A DNA stretch of 31,719 bases, from positions 1-31,719 of the forward strand of contig JAZRNK010000103.1 in assembly GCA_045648145.1 (NCBI GenBank), written 5' to 3'. Source of the DNA: UMGS172 sp045648145. GTDB lineage: Bacteria > Bacillota > Clostridia > Oscillospirales > Acutalibacteraceae. Positions 13,601 through 22,241 of the stretch are shown in pieces (positions within the stretch are counted from its first letter, which is position 1; every line of letters starts with the position of its first letter). Under the pieces are notes generated by a model that saw only the letters and a list, made by a program, of their open reading frames with translations, was not told the origin of the DNA and did not search any database. Made by a program: the position numbers and the translations under genes.

Positions 13601-14959
13601 CTAAAATTTGAAACCACCGGGCATTCCCGGCATACCACCCGGCATTCCTCGCATCATGCGCTTTTTACTGCCCTTAGAGTTCATTTGCTTGAACATTTTT
13701 TTCATTTGCTCATACTGTTTTAGCAAACGGTTTACCGCCTCAACACTCTGACCGCAGCCTGCGGCAATACGCTTTTTCCTCGAAGCATTGAGTATTTCAG
13801 GCTTGGAACGCTCTTTTATGGTCATAGATGTAATTATAGCCTCAATTTTTTGAAGCTGATTATCATCAATATCAACGTCTCGCAACTGACGTTCAGCGCC
13901 TGGTATCATAGAAATAAGCTGTTTTAAATTACCCATTTTCTTAATCTGACGGAATTGGTCAAGCAAATCGTTTAGGTCAAACTTATTTTCCTCAAGACGT
14001 TTTGCAGCTTCTAACGCCTGCTTTTCATCGATTTGAGTTTCAACACGTTCGATAAGCGAAAGAACGTCACCCATACCAAGAATTCGTGATGCCATTCTGT
14101 CAGGATAAAACTGCTCTAAATCGTCAATCTTTTCGCCCGTACCGATGTACTTAATAGGTTTACCCGTAACAGCTTTAACCGATAAAGCAGCACCGCCACG
14201 GGTATCACCGTCAAGCTTGGTAAGGATAACACCCGAAATTTCAAGTGTTTCGTTAAATGCTTTAGCAATATTAACGGCATCCTGACCGACCATTGAGTCA
14301 ACAACCAAAAGAATCTCGTTAACCTCAACAGCCTTGCAGACACGCTTAAGCTCATCCATAAGCTCAGTATCAATGTGCAAACGACCGGCAGTATCGAGAA
14401 TGATAAAATCGTTTCCGTAATCTCGGGCGTGTTTAACGGCCAAAGCAGCGGTTTTTTCGGGCTTTTCAAGTCCCTTTTCAAAAACTGGAACCTCAATTTT
14501 TTCACCCAAAACCTTCAACTGCTCAATAGCGGCAGGTCGGTATATATCGCAGGCAACAAGCATAGGTCTGTGGCCTTGAGATTTCAAAAGCTTGGCAAGC
14601 TTTGCACTGTGGGTGGTTTTACCTGAACCCTGCAAACCGCACATCATAATAACGGTCGGTATTTTGGAAGCAGTATTAATCCTTACGCCCTCACCACCCA
14701 TAAGCTCGGTCAACTCGTCACGGACGATTTTAACAACCATCTGGGCAGGAGTAAGACTTTCTAAAACCTTTGCGCCGATACTTTTTTCGATAACGTTATT
14801 GGTGAAATCTTTAGCAACCTTGTAGTTAACGTCAGCCTCAAGCAAAGCAAGGCGGACTTCACGCATCGCATCCTTAAGGTCGCTTTCGGAAAGCTTACCC
14901 TTAGAACGAAGCTTTTTGAACGCAGCAGCCAACTTATCTGACAAACCTTCAAATGCCAT
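13601..14959 (-). CDS. ffh: Signal recognition particle GTPase Ffh
   Basis: The 452-residue protein has the N domain (1-95), G domain with P-loop GLQGSGKTTHSAK (residues 108-120), DTAGRL, TKLDGDTRGG, and a Met-rich M domain ending in GMPGGMPGMPGGFKF. It binds 4.5S/6S SRP RNA and signal sequences and docks with FtsY. It follows ylxM by 13 bases. The SRP RNA gene is not in the window. Confidence 0.98.
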   Translation of the reverse strand: MAFEGLSDKLAAAFKKLRSKGKLSESDLKDAMREVRLALLEADVNYKVAKDFTNNVIEKSIGAKVLESLTPAQMVVKIVRDELTELMGGEGVRINTASKIPTVIMMCGLQGSGKTTHSAKLAKLLKSQGHRPMLVACDIYRPAAIEQLKVLGEKIEVPVFEKGLEKPEKTAALAVKHARDYGNDFIILDTAGRLHIDTELMDELKRVCKAVEVNEILLVVDSMVGQDAVNIAKAFNETLEISGVILTKLDGDTRGGAALSVKAVTGKPIKYIGTGEKIDDLEQFYPDRMASRILGMGDVLSLIERVETQIDEKQALEAAKRLEENKFDLNDLLDQFRQIKKMGNLKQLISMIPGAERQLRDVDIDDNQLQKIEAIITSMTIKERSKPEILNASRKKRIAAGCGQSVEAVNRLLKQYEQMKKMFKQMNSKGSKKRMMRGMPGGMPGMPGGFKF

Positions 14960-14972
14960 CGATTACACCCCT

Positions 14973-15284
14973 TTACATTTCATTAATAGCGTCAGTAAGG
15001 TTTTCAAAATCCTTAATATTTTGCGTATTTTGATATTTTTTCAACAAATCCTTGACGAGAATCGCTTTTTTAACAAAACCAACCTCATTTTCAAACTCGT
15101 TAAGCTTGTTGACGGCACGAACAATGGAATCCCTCGCGCCCTGACGGGTAATATCCTCGTTCGCAGATATTTCTGCAAGGGATAAATCGTCACAATAATA
15201 ATATTCAACCAGTCGGCGCTGTTTTTCGGGCAAAAGGTTTCCGTAGTAATCAAGTAAAAGAACCACCTTCAAATCCTTTGCCAT
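14973..15284 (-). CDS. ylxM: YlxM-like SRP-associated helix-turn-helix protein
   Basis: The 103-residue protein starts MAKDLKVVLLLDYYGNLLPE and has a sigma-70-region-4-like HTH (SLAEISANEDITRQGARDSI), the hallmark of the YlxM/p13 family that is always linked to ffh and modulates SRP. The ATG at 15284 is preceded by AGGTGGTG; the in-frame start at 15332 lies in the promoter. It is the first gene of the operon; a hairpin overlaps its ribosome binding site. Confidence 0.95.
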   Translation of the reverse strand: MAKDLKVVLLLDYYGNLLPEKQRRLVEYYYCDDLSLAEISANEDITRQGARDSIVRAVNKLNEFENEVGFVKKAILVKDLLKKYQNTQNIKDFENLTDAINEM

Positions 15285-15292
15285 AACAACAC

Positions 15293-15321
15293 CACCTGTA
15301 AAGTAAAAGTCATTACAGGTG
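15293..15321 (-). promoter_or_regulatory. 5'-leader hairpin masking the ylxM ribosome binding site
   Basis: CACCTGTAA and TTACAGGTG form a perfect 9-bp inverted repeat with an 11-nt loop. On the transcript, the second arm includes part of the AGGTGGTG Shine-Dalgarno. It begins within a few bases of the predicted transcription start. Confidence 0.55.
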
Positions 15322-15323
15322 AT

Positions 15324-15352
15324 ATTATACACATACCATCACCATCTGTCAA
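15324..15352 (-). promoter_or_regulatory. Sigma-A promoter of the ylxM-ffh operon
   Basis: On the minus strand TTGACA (15352-15347) and TATAAT (15329-15324) are both perfect and 17 bp apart. Confidence 0.92.
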
Positions 15353-15382
15353 GTCTTTTTCTTTACAGATTATAAATTTTTC

Positions 15383-15411
15383 TTGACTGAAATTTAGAGC
15401 CATATTATACT
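15383..15411 (+). promoter_or_regulatory. Sigma-A promoter of the peptide-binding lipoprotein gene
   Basis: TTGACT (15383-15388) and TATACT (15406-15411) are 17 bp apart, divergent from the ylxM promoter. The leader is short (about 15-30 nt). Confidence 0.82.
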
Positions 15412-15430
15412 TTAATTAACTGATAAAAGG

Positions 15431-17020
15431 ATGTTGATTAAACTGATGAAAAATACGGTAAAACGCATTGTAAGTCTTTTGTGTATAACAATTCTTTGTG
15501 CTCTCACCTTTGCAGGCTGTAAGGTTGAGGATTTTGCGCTTTATTTTGGTATAGATACTATGCCTAAAAATATCGACCCTCAGCTTGCCGCATCATACAG
15601 TGAGCAGTTGACTGTTCGTAATTGCTTCAGAGGTCTTATAAGATTGAGCGATATGAGTGACAACGTCGAATACGACCTTATAGAAAAGTGTGATATAAGC
15701 GAAGACGGATTAAAATACCGTATCACCTTAAAAGATTGTGAATGGAGCAACGGTGAAAAAGTTACAGCGCACGACTTTGTTTTTGCAATAAAAAGAGCTT
15801 GCGACCCGCAAACCAAGACACCCTTTCCCAATCTTTTAACCGACATTGTTGGTGCGCAGGAGCTTTTGAACGGCAATAATGCAACACTTGGCGTTGTTGC
15901 AGAGGACGACAAAACTCTTGTCATCAGCTTATGTAATGCCAATGACAACTTTTTATCTTTGCTTATAAATCCTGTTTTTATGCCATGTAACCAAAAGTTT
16001 TTTGAAAACTGCAAAGGCAAATACGGTCTTGATAAAAAACATATTTTAACCAACGGCAACTATAAAGTATCTTCTTGGGAATCAAACCGACACGTTAAAT
16101 TGACCAAAACAGTTGAAAGTGATTCTGACCTTTCTTGTGCAAAAAACGTTTATTTAACGGTAAGCTCGACCGGCAAAAACAACATCACTCGTATAAACGA
16201 CGACGAAATTGGAATGACTATAGACTCGGTCAATGATTTTGGCACCGTAAATACGGACGATTTTACAATCAAAACACAGTACAAAAAGAACTACGCCTTG
16301 GTTTTCAACAAAAAAAGTGAAATCGGCAGTAATCAAGCCTTGACCGCCGCTTTTGCGAAATCAATTCATAAAGAATTGTATTCTTCTAAAATGAATAATC
16401 GATTTAAACTGGCAACCAGCATTTTAGCTGACGACAGTTTTCTGTTCTCCGACACAATAAAAAGCATAAACCTTCCTGCCTACAGTTATAATTACGACGC
16501 CGAACAGTCCCGCACAGAGTTTCTTGAAGCAATAAAAACCTTGAAAAACAAAAAATTGCCAAATTTAACCGTTTTTTGCATTGATAATGATGAAATCGTA
16601 TCGGTTTTGACCGACACCTTATCGGCTTGGCAAAGAAACTTGGGCGCATATGTCAACCTTGAAAGAATTTCGAGTGAATCTGCGCTTTTAAACAAAGTTT
16701 CTTCGGGTGACTTTACCATTGCTCTTGTGCCCTTTTCGGATGAGTTGACTGATAATTTGGGCAACTTTGCAACCAACGGTAACAGTTATTTGAGTATTCA
16801 AAGCAGCGATTACGACAAGGCTTTTGAACGCCTTAAAAATGCTTATACCTTTGCCAATGCAACACCTGAAATTACAACTATGGTACAGCTCTTATCGACC
16901 GACTCAACCGTTATTCCAATAGTTTCAGTTCCAACCGCTTTTGTTTGGAACAAAAATTACCAAAATGTTTATTTTTCAAATCGCAACGGAACAATTGATT
17001 TCTCAATAATTTACAAATAA
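15431..17020 (+). CDS. Oligopeptide ABC-transporter substrate-binding lipoprotein (SBP family 5, OppA-like)
   Basis: The 529-residue protein has a positively charged start, a hydrophobic stretch and lipobox LTFAGC (Cys30 as lipidated residue), then family-5 features: DPQLAASYSEQLTVRNCFRGL, SEDGLKYRITLKDCEWSNGEKVTAHDFVFAIKR. It should bind peptides outside the membrane. Its length matches OppA. It stands alone between its own promoter and a terminator hairpin, with no permease or ATPase genes nearby, so it must share a transporter encoded elsewhere or act in signalling. The start is uncertain: the ATG at 15431 abuts AAAAGG, and the ATG at 15446 gives a more typical signal peptide but a distant ribosome binding site. 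Confidence 0.9.
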   Translation: MLIKLMKNTVKRIVSLLCITILCALTFAGCKVEDFALYFGIDTMPKNIDPQLAASYSEQLTVRNCFRGLIRLSDMSDNVEYDLIEKCDISEDGLKYRITLKDCEWSNGEKVTAHDFVFAIKRACDPQTKTPFPNLLTDIVGAQELLNGNNATLGVVAEDDKTLVISLCNANDNFLSLLINPVFMPCNQKFFENCKGKYGLDKKHILTNGNYKVSSWESNRHVKLTKTVESDSDLSCAKNVYLTVSSTGKNNITRINDDEIGMTIDSVNDFGTVNTDDFTIKTQYKKNYALVFNKKSEIGSNQALTAAFAKSIHKELYSSKMNNRFKLATSILADDSFLFSDTIKSINLPAYSYNYDAEQSRTEFLEAIKTLKNKKLPNLTVFCIDNDEIVSVLTDTLSAWQRNLGAYVNLERISSESALLNKVSSGDFTIALVPFSDELTDNLGNFATNGNSYLSIQSSDYDKAFERLKNAYTFANATPEITTMVQLLSTDSTVIPIVSVPTAFVWNKNYQNVYFSNRNGTIDFSIIYK

Positions 17021-17031
17021 TTTTTAGTATA

Positions 17032-17077
17032 AAAATCACTCCTGATATCAAAATAATGATAAAAGGAGTGATTTTTT
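17032..17077 (+). terminator. Terminator-type hairpin whose 3' arm holds the next gene's ribosome binding site
   Basis: AAAATCACTCCT (17032-17043) pairs with AGGAGTGATTTT (17064-17075), 12 bp, followed by T residues. TATCA/TGATA can extend the stem inside. AGGAG in the 3' arm is the Shine-Dalgarno of the 57-residue gene starting at 17078. Confidence 0.75.
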
Positions 17078-17251
17078 ATGTTAAACAAAAAGAAATATAA
17101 CCCCTACCGCGAAGAGCCCGAAGATGCGGTTGGAACTATTTACTGTAAAGAGGGCACCGACGAATACGATAACATTGTAAAAAACGATATGTTTCCGTAT
17201 ATATCACCCCTGCCGCAACAAAGAAAAACACCCGAACCGCCTATTATATAG
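17078..17251 (+). CDS. 57-residue small protein, unrecognised
   Basis: An ATG at 17078 with AAAAGGAG 10-11 nt upstream opens a 57-codon frame ending in TAG and followed at once by a terminator, so it is likely a genuine gene. The product is hydrophilic and rich in Pro, Glu, Asp and Tyr (NPYREEPEDAVGTIYCKEGT at the start; many prolines in PLPQQRK and EPPII at the end), with one Cys. It has no membrane segment or known domain. Its ribosome binding site lies in the terminator-type hairpin behind the upstream lipoprotein gene. No separate promoter is evident. Confidence 0.65.
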   Translation: MLNKKKYNPYREEPEDAVGTIYCKEGTDEYDNIVKNDMFPYISPLPQQRKTPEPPII

Positions 17252-17281
17252 AAAAAAGCACCGCTTTTGCGGTGCTTTTTT
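17252..17281. terminator. Bidirectional terminator between the small gene and asnS
   Basis: A 13-bp perfect stem including AGCACCGC/GCGGTGCT closes on TTTT and is flanked by A and T runs. It serves the plus-strand 57-residue gene and minus-strand asnS, whose stop is 2 bases away. Confidence 0.92.
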
Positions 17282-17282
17282 A

Positions 17283-18677
17283 TCAAAATTCTGCATTGCC
17301 AACCGTTCTCGGATATGGAATAACGTCACGGATATTAGAAACGCCGGTAAGATACATTACAATTCTCTCAAAACCAAGTCCATAACCTGCGTGCTTTGTG
17401 CCGCCGTATCTTCTTAAATTAATATACCACCAGTAATCTTCCTCTTTTAAACCACATTCCTGCATACGTTCTAATAGGACATCAAGCCTCTCCTCTCGCT
17501 GACTGCCACCAATAATCTCACCGACACCCGGTACCAAAAGGTCCATGGCGGCAACCGTTTTACCATCGTCGTTAAGGCGCATATAAAACGACTTGATTTC
17601 TTTAGGATAATCTACAACAAACACAGGCTTTGCAAATACCTTTTCGGTTAAATATCTCTCATGTTCGGTTTGCAGGTCACAACCCCACTCGACAGGATAT
17701 TTAAACTCCTCTTTACTGTTTTTGAGAATTTCAACAGCCTCGGTATAGGTCACCTTCTGATAATCGGAAGCAACTAACTTTTCGAGCCTTTCAAGTAAGC
17801 CTTTGTCAACAAAATTATTGAAAAATTCAAGCTCTTGACGGCATTTTTTTAATACGTGATTAATAATATATTTAATCATATCCCATGCCAATTCCATATT
17901 ATCATTAAGGTCGGCAAAGGCAATTTCAGGCTCTATCATCCAAAACTCTGCAGCATGACGGGCAGTGTTTGAGTTTTCAGCGCGGAAAGTAGGCCCAAAG
18001 GTATAAATATTACCAAATGCCATGGCATAGGTCTCACCCTCTAACTGTCCCGAAACGGTAAGGTTGGTGCTTTTAGAGAAAAAGTCCTTCGACCAATCTA
18101 TCTGTCCGTCCTCACAACGCGGAATATCATCAAGGTTAAGTGTAGTAACCTTAAACATCTGCCCTGCACCCTCACAATCAGAACCGGTTATAAGCGGTGT
18201 GTGAACGTACACAAAGCCTCTGCTATTAAAAAATTCATGAATTGCAAAGGCAATTTCACTTCTGACTCTGAAAACTGCCGAAAACAAATTAGTTCTCGGT
18301 CTCAAATACGCTTGTTCACGCAAATATTCAACCGTGTGGCGTTTTTTCTGCAAGGGATAGTCAGGTGTCGACTCACCCTCTACATCGATTGTAATTGCCT
18401 TTATTTCAAAAGGCTGTTTGTTTTCGGGCGTAAGCTCAACAACGCCCTTTACAATAATGGCAGAGCCAACGTTTAATTTGGCAATTTCATCATAATTCTG
18501 TATTTTCTCACGTTCAAAAACAATCTGCACACCCTTAAAACAACTACCGTCGTTAAGGTCAATAAATCCAAAAGCCTTTGAGTCGCGAATAGAACGCGCC
18601 CAGCCTCCGAGAACTACCTCTTTACCGCCAAACGCATCTTTATTTTCATAAATGTTTTTAACAAGCTCTCTTTTCAT
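17283..18677 (-). CDS. asnS: Asparaginyl-tRNA synthetase
   Basis: The 464-residue class II enzyme has an N-terminal OB-fold anticodon-binding domain (VVLGGWARSIRDSKAFGFIDLNDGS), motif 2 (FRAENSNTARHAAEFWMIEPE) and motif 3 (GYGLGFERIVMYL). The C-terminal IRDVIPYPRTVGNAEF is typical of AsnRS rather than AspRS. It charges tRNA-Asn directly. It lies between an intergenic hairpin and a bidirectional terminator. Confidence 0.97.
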   Translation of the reverse strand: MKRELVKNIYENKDAFGGKEVVLGGWARSIRDSKAFGFIDLNDGSCFKGVQIVFEREKIQNYDEIAKLNVGSAIIVKGVVELTPENKQPFEIKAITIDVEGESTPDYPLQKKRHTVEYLREQAYLRPRTNLFSAVFRVRSEIAFAIHEFFNSRGFVYVHTPLITGSDCEGAGQMFKVTTLNLDDIPRCEDGQIDWSKDFFSKSTNLTVSGQLEGETYAMAFGNIYTFGPTFRAENSNTARHAAEFWMIEPEIAFADLNDNMELAWDMIKYIINHVLKKCRQELEFFNNFVDKGLLERLEKLVASDYQKVTYTEAVEILKNSKEEFKYPVEWGCDLQTEHERYLTEKVFAKPVFVVDYPKEIKSFYMRLNDDGKTVAAMDLLVPGVGEIIGGSQREERLDVLLERMQECGLKEEDYWWYINLRRYGGTKHAGYGLGFERIVMYLTGVSNIRDVIPYPRTVGNAEF

Positions 18678-18703
18678 TTAAAGAATGCCTTTCTTTTAAT
18701 ATT

Positions 18704-18740
18704 AAATAGTGTGACAGACAAAAAATCTGCCACACTATTT
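18704..18740 (-). terminator. Hairpin after the GH94 gene, probable terminator
   Basis: A 15-position stem (14 paired; 18704-18718 with 18726-18740) with a 7-nt loop lies 14 bases past the phosphorylase stop. The following tract on the minus strand is AT-rich but lacks a clean T run, so termination may be partial. Confidence 0.6.
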
Positions 18741-18754
18741 ATTTTGCACAAAAA

Positions 18755-21292
18755 TTAGTCGGTAACCAAAATTTCCATTCCATCGTAAAGCTTATCGGTA
18801 GGAATAAATGCCTGTTTTGTCTTCATAAAGTCATTGAAGGTTGTCTCTAATTCTTTACCGTCAACCGAAATTTTACGTTCGCCTGACTTAGTGTTTTTAT
18901 ACTTGAGAACAACGTGTTTACCTTTAACAATAAACGATATTTCAGCCTCATCACTCGGCATAAAGTTAGGAGTCTGAATAGTAAGTCCCTTCAAATTAGG
19001 CTCAATACCAAAGCCGAAACGAATAAAGTTTTTAAGCAAAACGGTAGCAGAACCGGTATACCAGTCACCTGCAGAATGTCCGAACAATCCTGCATCAGCA
19101 TTATCACAATAAGAGTTAGGCATTACAAAGCTTGTTTTACTAAGACTATCATGTGAAATAATCATGGATTTTTCAAGTGATTTCCAAGCAAATTCGGTCT
19201 CACCAAGCATAAACATTGAAAGAATTGAGAACATACTTGCGTGAACATATGCGCAAGCATTTTCAGCAGTACCAGGAACGGTACGGTGAATACGGCCTAC
19301 ACCCTCCATACCAAGCGGGAAGAACGGATCGTTTGTCTTAATTCCGTACTGAGAATCAAGCGAACGAATATTTTTAACAATAACGTCACGAAGCTCGGGC
19401 GTGTTGCTTATCATACCCGAAATTGCCCAGAAGGCAAACGGTGCAAAGCTTATACGTGAGCTACCGTCGGGATCACAGAAGCTACCGATTTTATAAGAGC
19501 GCTTATCACCCCAACCGTGAAGAAGTCTAATTTCACCATCGTCATTCTTCTCGATAGCATATTTAATCAAGCCTTCCTTCAGCATCTCACGAACGTTCAT
19601 ATAATGGTCTGCTTTATCTGTATGCTTACCGATAGCGCGTAAAATATCAGCCATTTCACGCAAATTCTGATAGAAATGCAACGAAGCCATAACCGAAACA
19701 CCTGAACCGTAAACTTTACCGGGATCATTAGTGTGTCCAAGACCGTCAAGAGCATCGTTCCAATCGCCAAAGAGGGCGCGCAAGCAGTTAGTACCGATTT
19801 CATGGTCAAGGTTGCTCTCTAAGAAATTAGTAATTCTTAACAAGTGGTCAAGAACAGTATCGCGCTCTTGGGCATATTCAACCCTATTGTTGCCCAAGAA
19901 AACAAGATAACCGCACTCCTCGTCTAAAATCGAATAGTCATCAGTATATGCAAGATATGTAAACAAGGTTGAAATTATCCAGTTACCCTGGTCGATAAAA
20001 GAACGAAGGTCCATTCTCGGAACAATCTTATCATTTTCAGGAATAGAGAACTGTCTGGGCGGACGGCCACTCACGTCAATGTAACCTAACGCACGAATTA
20101 TCTTACCTCTCGCCTGCGCAGGATCCCAGATAAGTGCCTGTTCAAGCTGCTGGAATACGTCACGTACACCAAGCAGATCATCCATATAGTTATCACCGGT
20201 GGCGCAGAAATTAACCTGATGCTGAACACTTCTCAAGAAATTATTCAAAACGTTGCTATTAATAGCATCATTATTCCATTTACCAAAGTGCATTTTCAAG
20301 TTGTCAAATCTTGCATCAAACTCGGCCTGCTTTTCTGAAATAAGCTTGTCAACGCACTCAAAGCAAACCTCCTTGCCGATGTTAGCCTCTGATTTTTCCT
20401 TATTCTTCGAAGGTAAAAGCGAATAATCAACACGAACGGTACCGTTAGCATCAACAACAAAATGATAAATATCAGAAGCAACCGGTGTACGAAGCTTACC
20501 GATAGATACGGTCTCGTTCTTAAATTCACCCGTTTTAAGACACTCGGCATTGGTCATACCACGGTCAAAGAAACCAATAAAATCTTCCCTTGCAGCAGTA
20601 TGCTGTTCTTTAGTTATGGTGCAGTCCGAAACCTTACTGTTAATAACAAGTCCCTGATAATCAACACCGTATCTCTGCAAATGATAACTACCGTTACCCA
20701 TATATCTGCTCTGTCTTAAAAGCTTTTCATAGGTCTCGTCGTGACCGCCGGTTTTAATAATAGCCTCAAAATATGATGTGAAGCAAAATTCCAAGGGCTT
20801 ATCGGTTTTATTAAGTGTAATAAAGGAAAAGTTCATTTCCTTATCCTCTGCAACGCTAAGACGAACAACAAAGGTTGCAAAGTCAGTATCAGCGAAATAA
20901 TATGCTGCCGAGTAGGAAAAAACAACGCATCTAAAAACGTCGTAAATTTCAAAAAGCTGTTTTGCAGCCCCCATTACAGAAATCGGAAAATACTCACCGT
21001 TTTTTTGTTTTATACCTGCAAAAAAGTTTACCGACGGATCATTTTCGGTATGAGTCGGTCTGAAAACATTGTAAAGACCCTGAACGTCGTGAATTTGACC
21101 TGTCGAATGTGCCCAAAGAGTAAAACCGCCTGTTGCATACGGATAACGCGATTCACCGTTGCGGCGCTCACAACACATTACATCTCCGTTTTCGAGATAG
21201 TAAGTATTTTCGGGTAAGGAATTGTCCTTACAAGGATTTTGACGCACATTGTTAATGTAGCCCAAAAGCTCTCTTACTTTACTCTCTAACAT
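18755..21292 (-). CDS. GH94-type glycoside phosphorylase
   Basis: The 845-residue cytoplasmic protein has the GH94 layout: an N-terminal beta-sandwich (1-300), linker, (alpha/alpha)6 barrel and C-terminal beta domain. DDLLGVRDVFQQLEQALIWD matches the barrel entry, GDWNDALDGLG (residues 509-519) holds the likely acid catalyst Asp, and GDWYTGSATVLLK with GFGIEPNLKGLTI matches the phosphate-binding end seen in cellobiose and chitobiose phosphorylases. Such enzymes split a beta-glucoside with phosphate to give a sugar-1-phosphate. The exact sugar cannot be read here. The ATG at 21292 follows AAAGGA. No sugar transporter is adjacent. Confidence 0.85.
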   Translation of the reverse strand: MLESKVRELLGYINNVRQNPCKDNSLPENTYYLENGDVMCCERRNGESRYPYATGGFTLWAHSTGQIHDVQGLYNVFRPTHTENDPSVNFFAGIKQKNGEYFPISVMGAAKQLFEIYDVFRCVVFSYSAAYYFADTDFATFVVRLSVAEDKEMNFSFITLNKTDKPLEFCFTSYFEAIIKTGGHDETYEKLLRQSRYMGNGSYHLQRYGVDYQGLVINSKVSDCTITKEQHTAAREDFIGFFDRGMTNAECLKTGEFKNETVSIGKLRTPVASDIYHFVVDANGTVRVDYSLLPSKNKEKSEANIGKEVCFECVDKLISEKQAEFDARFDNLKMHFGKWNNDAINSNVLNNFLRSVQHQVNFCATGDNYMDDLLGVRDVFQQLEQALIWDPAQARGKIIRALGYIDVSGRPPRQFSIPENDKIVPRMDLRSFIDQGNWIISTLFTYLAYTDDYSILDEECGYLVFLGNNRVEYAQERDTVLDHLLRITNFLESNLDHEIGTNCLRALFGDWNDALDGLGHTNDPGKVYGSGVSVMASLHFYQNLREMADILRAIGKHTDKADHYMNVREMLKEGLIKYAIEKNDDGEIRLLHGWGDKRSYKIGSFCDPDGSSRISFAPFAFWAISGMISNTPELRDVIVKNIRSLDSQYGIKTNDPFFPLGMEGVGRIHRTVPGTAENACAYVHASMFSILSMFMLGETEFAWKSLEKSMIISHDSLSKTSFVMPNSYCDNADAGLFGHSAGDWYTGSATVLLKNFIRFGFGIEPNLKGLTIQTPNFMPSDEAEISFIVKGKHVVLKYKNTKSGERKISVDGKELETTFNDFMKTKQAFIPTDKLYDGMEILVTD

Positions 21293-21335
21293 ATTATCAC
21301 TTTTCCTTTCATCCCACACATAAAGTATGGTAAAC

Positions 21336-21352
21336 TTACGGCTTGACCGTAA
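21336..21352. promoter_or_regulatory. Inverted repeat upstream of the GH94 gene
   Basis: TTACGG and CCGTAA form 6-bp perfect arms around a 5-bp spacer, about 45-60 bp before the phosphorylase start. It may be an operator. No paired -35/-10 could be fixed with confidence. Confidence 0.35.
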
Positions 21353-21371
21353 TTTATTTTTTATAAAACAA

Positions 21372-21408
21372 AAACCTGAACAATTTACAACGGTAAAAGT
21401 TCAGGTTT
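21372..21408 (-). terminator. Terminator of tRNA-Leu
   Basis: AAACCTGAAC (21372-21381) and GTTCAGGTTT (21399-21408) pair perfectly over 10 bp; on the minus strand TTTGTTTTAT follows. It lies 5 bases past the tRNA 3' end. Confidence 0.8.
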
Positions 21409-21413
21409 AATGT

Positions 21414-21497
21414 TGGTGCGAGTGACGAGACTTGAACTCGTACGTCATGGACACACGCCCCTCAAACGTGCCTGTCTGCCTATTCCAGCACACTCGC
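21414..21497 (-). tRNA. tRNA-Leu (GAG anticodon)
   Basis: The 84-nt gene has acceptor stem GCGAGTG with CACTCGC, D-arm TGCTGGAATAGGCAGACA, an anticodon stem CACGT/GCGTG with loop TTGAGGG (anticodon GAG), a long variable arm typical of class II tRNAs, a T arm with TTCAAGT, discriminator A and encoded CCA. A consensus promoter and a terminator flank it. Confidence 0.95.
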
Positions 21498-21527
21498 AAA
21501 TAACGGCGTTCTTTTGAACGCTCGATT

Positions 21528-21556
21528 ATTATATCATTACACTTTGCCGTTGTCAA
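21528..21556 (-). promoter_or_regulatory. Sigma-A promoter of tRNA-Leu
   Basis: On the minus strand, perfect TTGACA (21556-21551) and TATAAT (21533-21528) are 17 bp apart, about 31 bp before the tRNA 5' end. Confidence 0.9.
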
Positions 21557-21584
21557 TATAAAAATTTAGACTTTTTCAAAAAAA

Positions 21585-22241
21585 TTATACAAACTTTTCC
21601 ATCGAGGCATTAAACAACATATTTCTGTTTATGTGACAAACCTCGGGTTTTCGGTTACCGATATCACAAAATGCCTCAACAAACAAAATCGGATTAATAT
21701 TACCCGTATTACCTGCCGGTAAAACCACCTTGATTTCAAGAGTGTCACCTACAAGCCTTGTATCAATTTTTTTGACCTGCTCTGCCAAATTAAGCTCGGT
21801 CACCTTGCCCTTTTTGCCTTTTTTGGTTGCAATAATTACGTTTCCGTTCAAAAAAGCATCAAATTTCCTCAAAAATTCGGCATCGTTATCTTTAACAGTA
21901 ACCGAATATTCAGCAAACGAAAGTTCGCTTGTTTTCATAACAATAGGTCCCGCCGACAAAATCTCAAGTCCTTCTGCCGCATTGCTGTTAAGCGAAGAAA
22001 CAATCTGCTGGTCGGTAAAACTGTCATCGGTGATTTTTAAATCAACCACGTCATAATCACAGGTCATACCCAACGACATGGGTAAGGCAAAGGTTAAATA
22101 CAAATGCTTGTTAAAGCCCTCGGTATGCCAGGCAGGTATTTTAGAAACCTTTACAAGTCTTGTAAAATAACGGTTCATATCGAGGTGGGAAATGAACTTC
22201 ATTCTGTTCTTTCTTGAAAGTATAATTCTAACGTTTCTCAA
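21585..22241 (-). CDS. DUF2344/TIGR03936 protein, radical-SAM-linked
   Basis: The 218-residue protein starts with RNVRIILSRKNRMKFISHLD and has a GFNKHLYLTFALPMSLGM segment, the pattern of the TIGR03936 (DUF2344) family that almost always follows a TIGR03960 radical-SAM gene. I place the start at a TTG (22241), 9 nt after AAGGAGG; a GTG at 22250 is too close to that site. The gene overlaps its partner by 14 bases. Its role is undetermined; genome neighbourhoods usually link it to rng-rplU-rpmA, but here it is followed by tRNA-Leu. Confidence 0.88.
   Translation of the reverse strand: MRNVRIILSRKNRMKFISHLDMNRYFTRLVKVSKIPAWHTEGFNKHLYLTFALPMSLGMTCDYDVVDLKITDDSFTDQQIVSSLNSNAAEGLEILSAGPIVMKTSELSFAEYSVTVKDNDAEFLRKFDAFLNGNVIIATKKGKKGKVTELNLAEQVKKIDTRLVGDTLEIKVVLPAGNTGNINPILFVEAFCDIGNRKPEVCHINRNMLFNASMEKFV

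Noticed and set aside
14116..14505. 129-residue frame inside ffh
   Set aside because: Out-of-frame shadow of a certain core gene.
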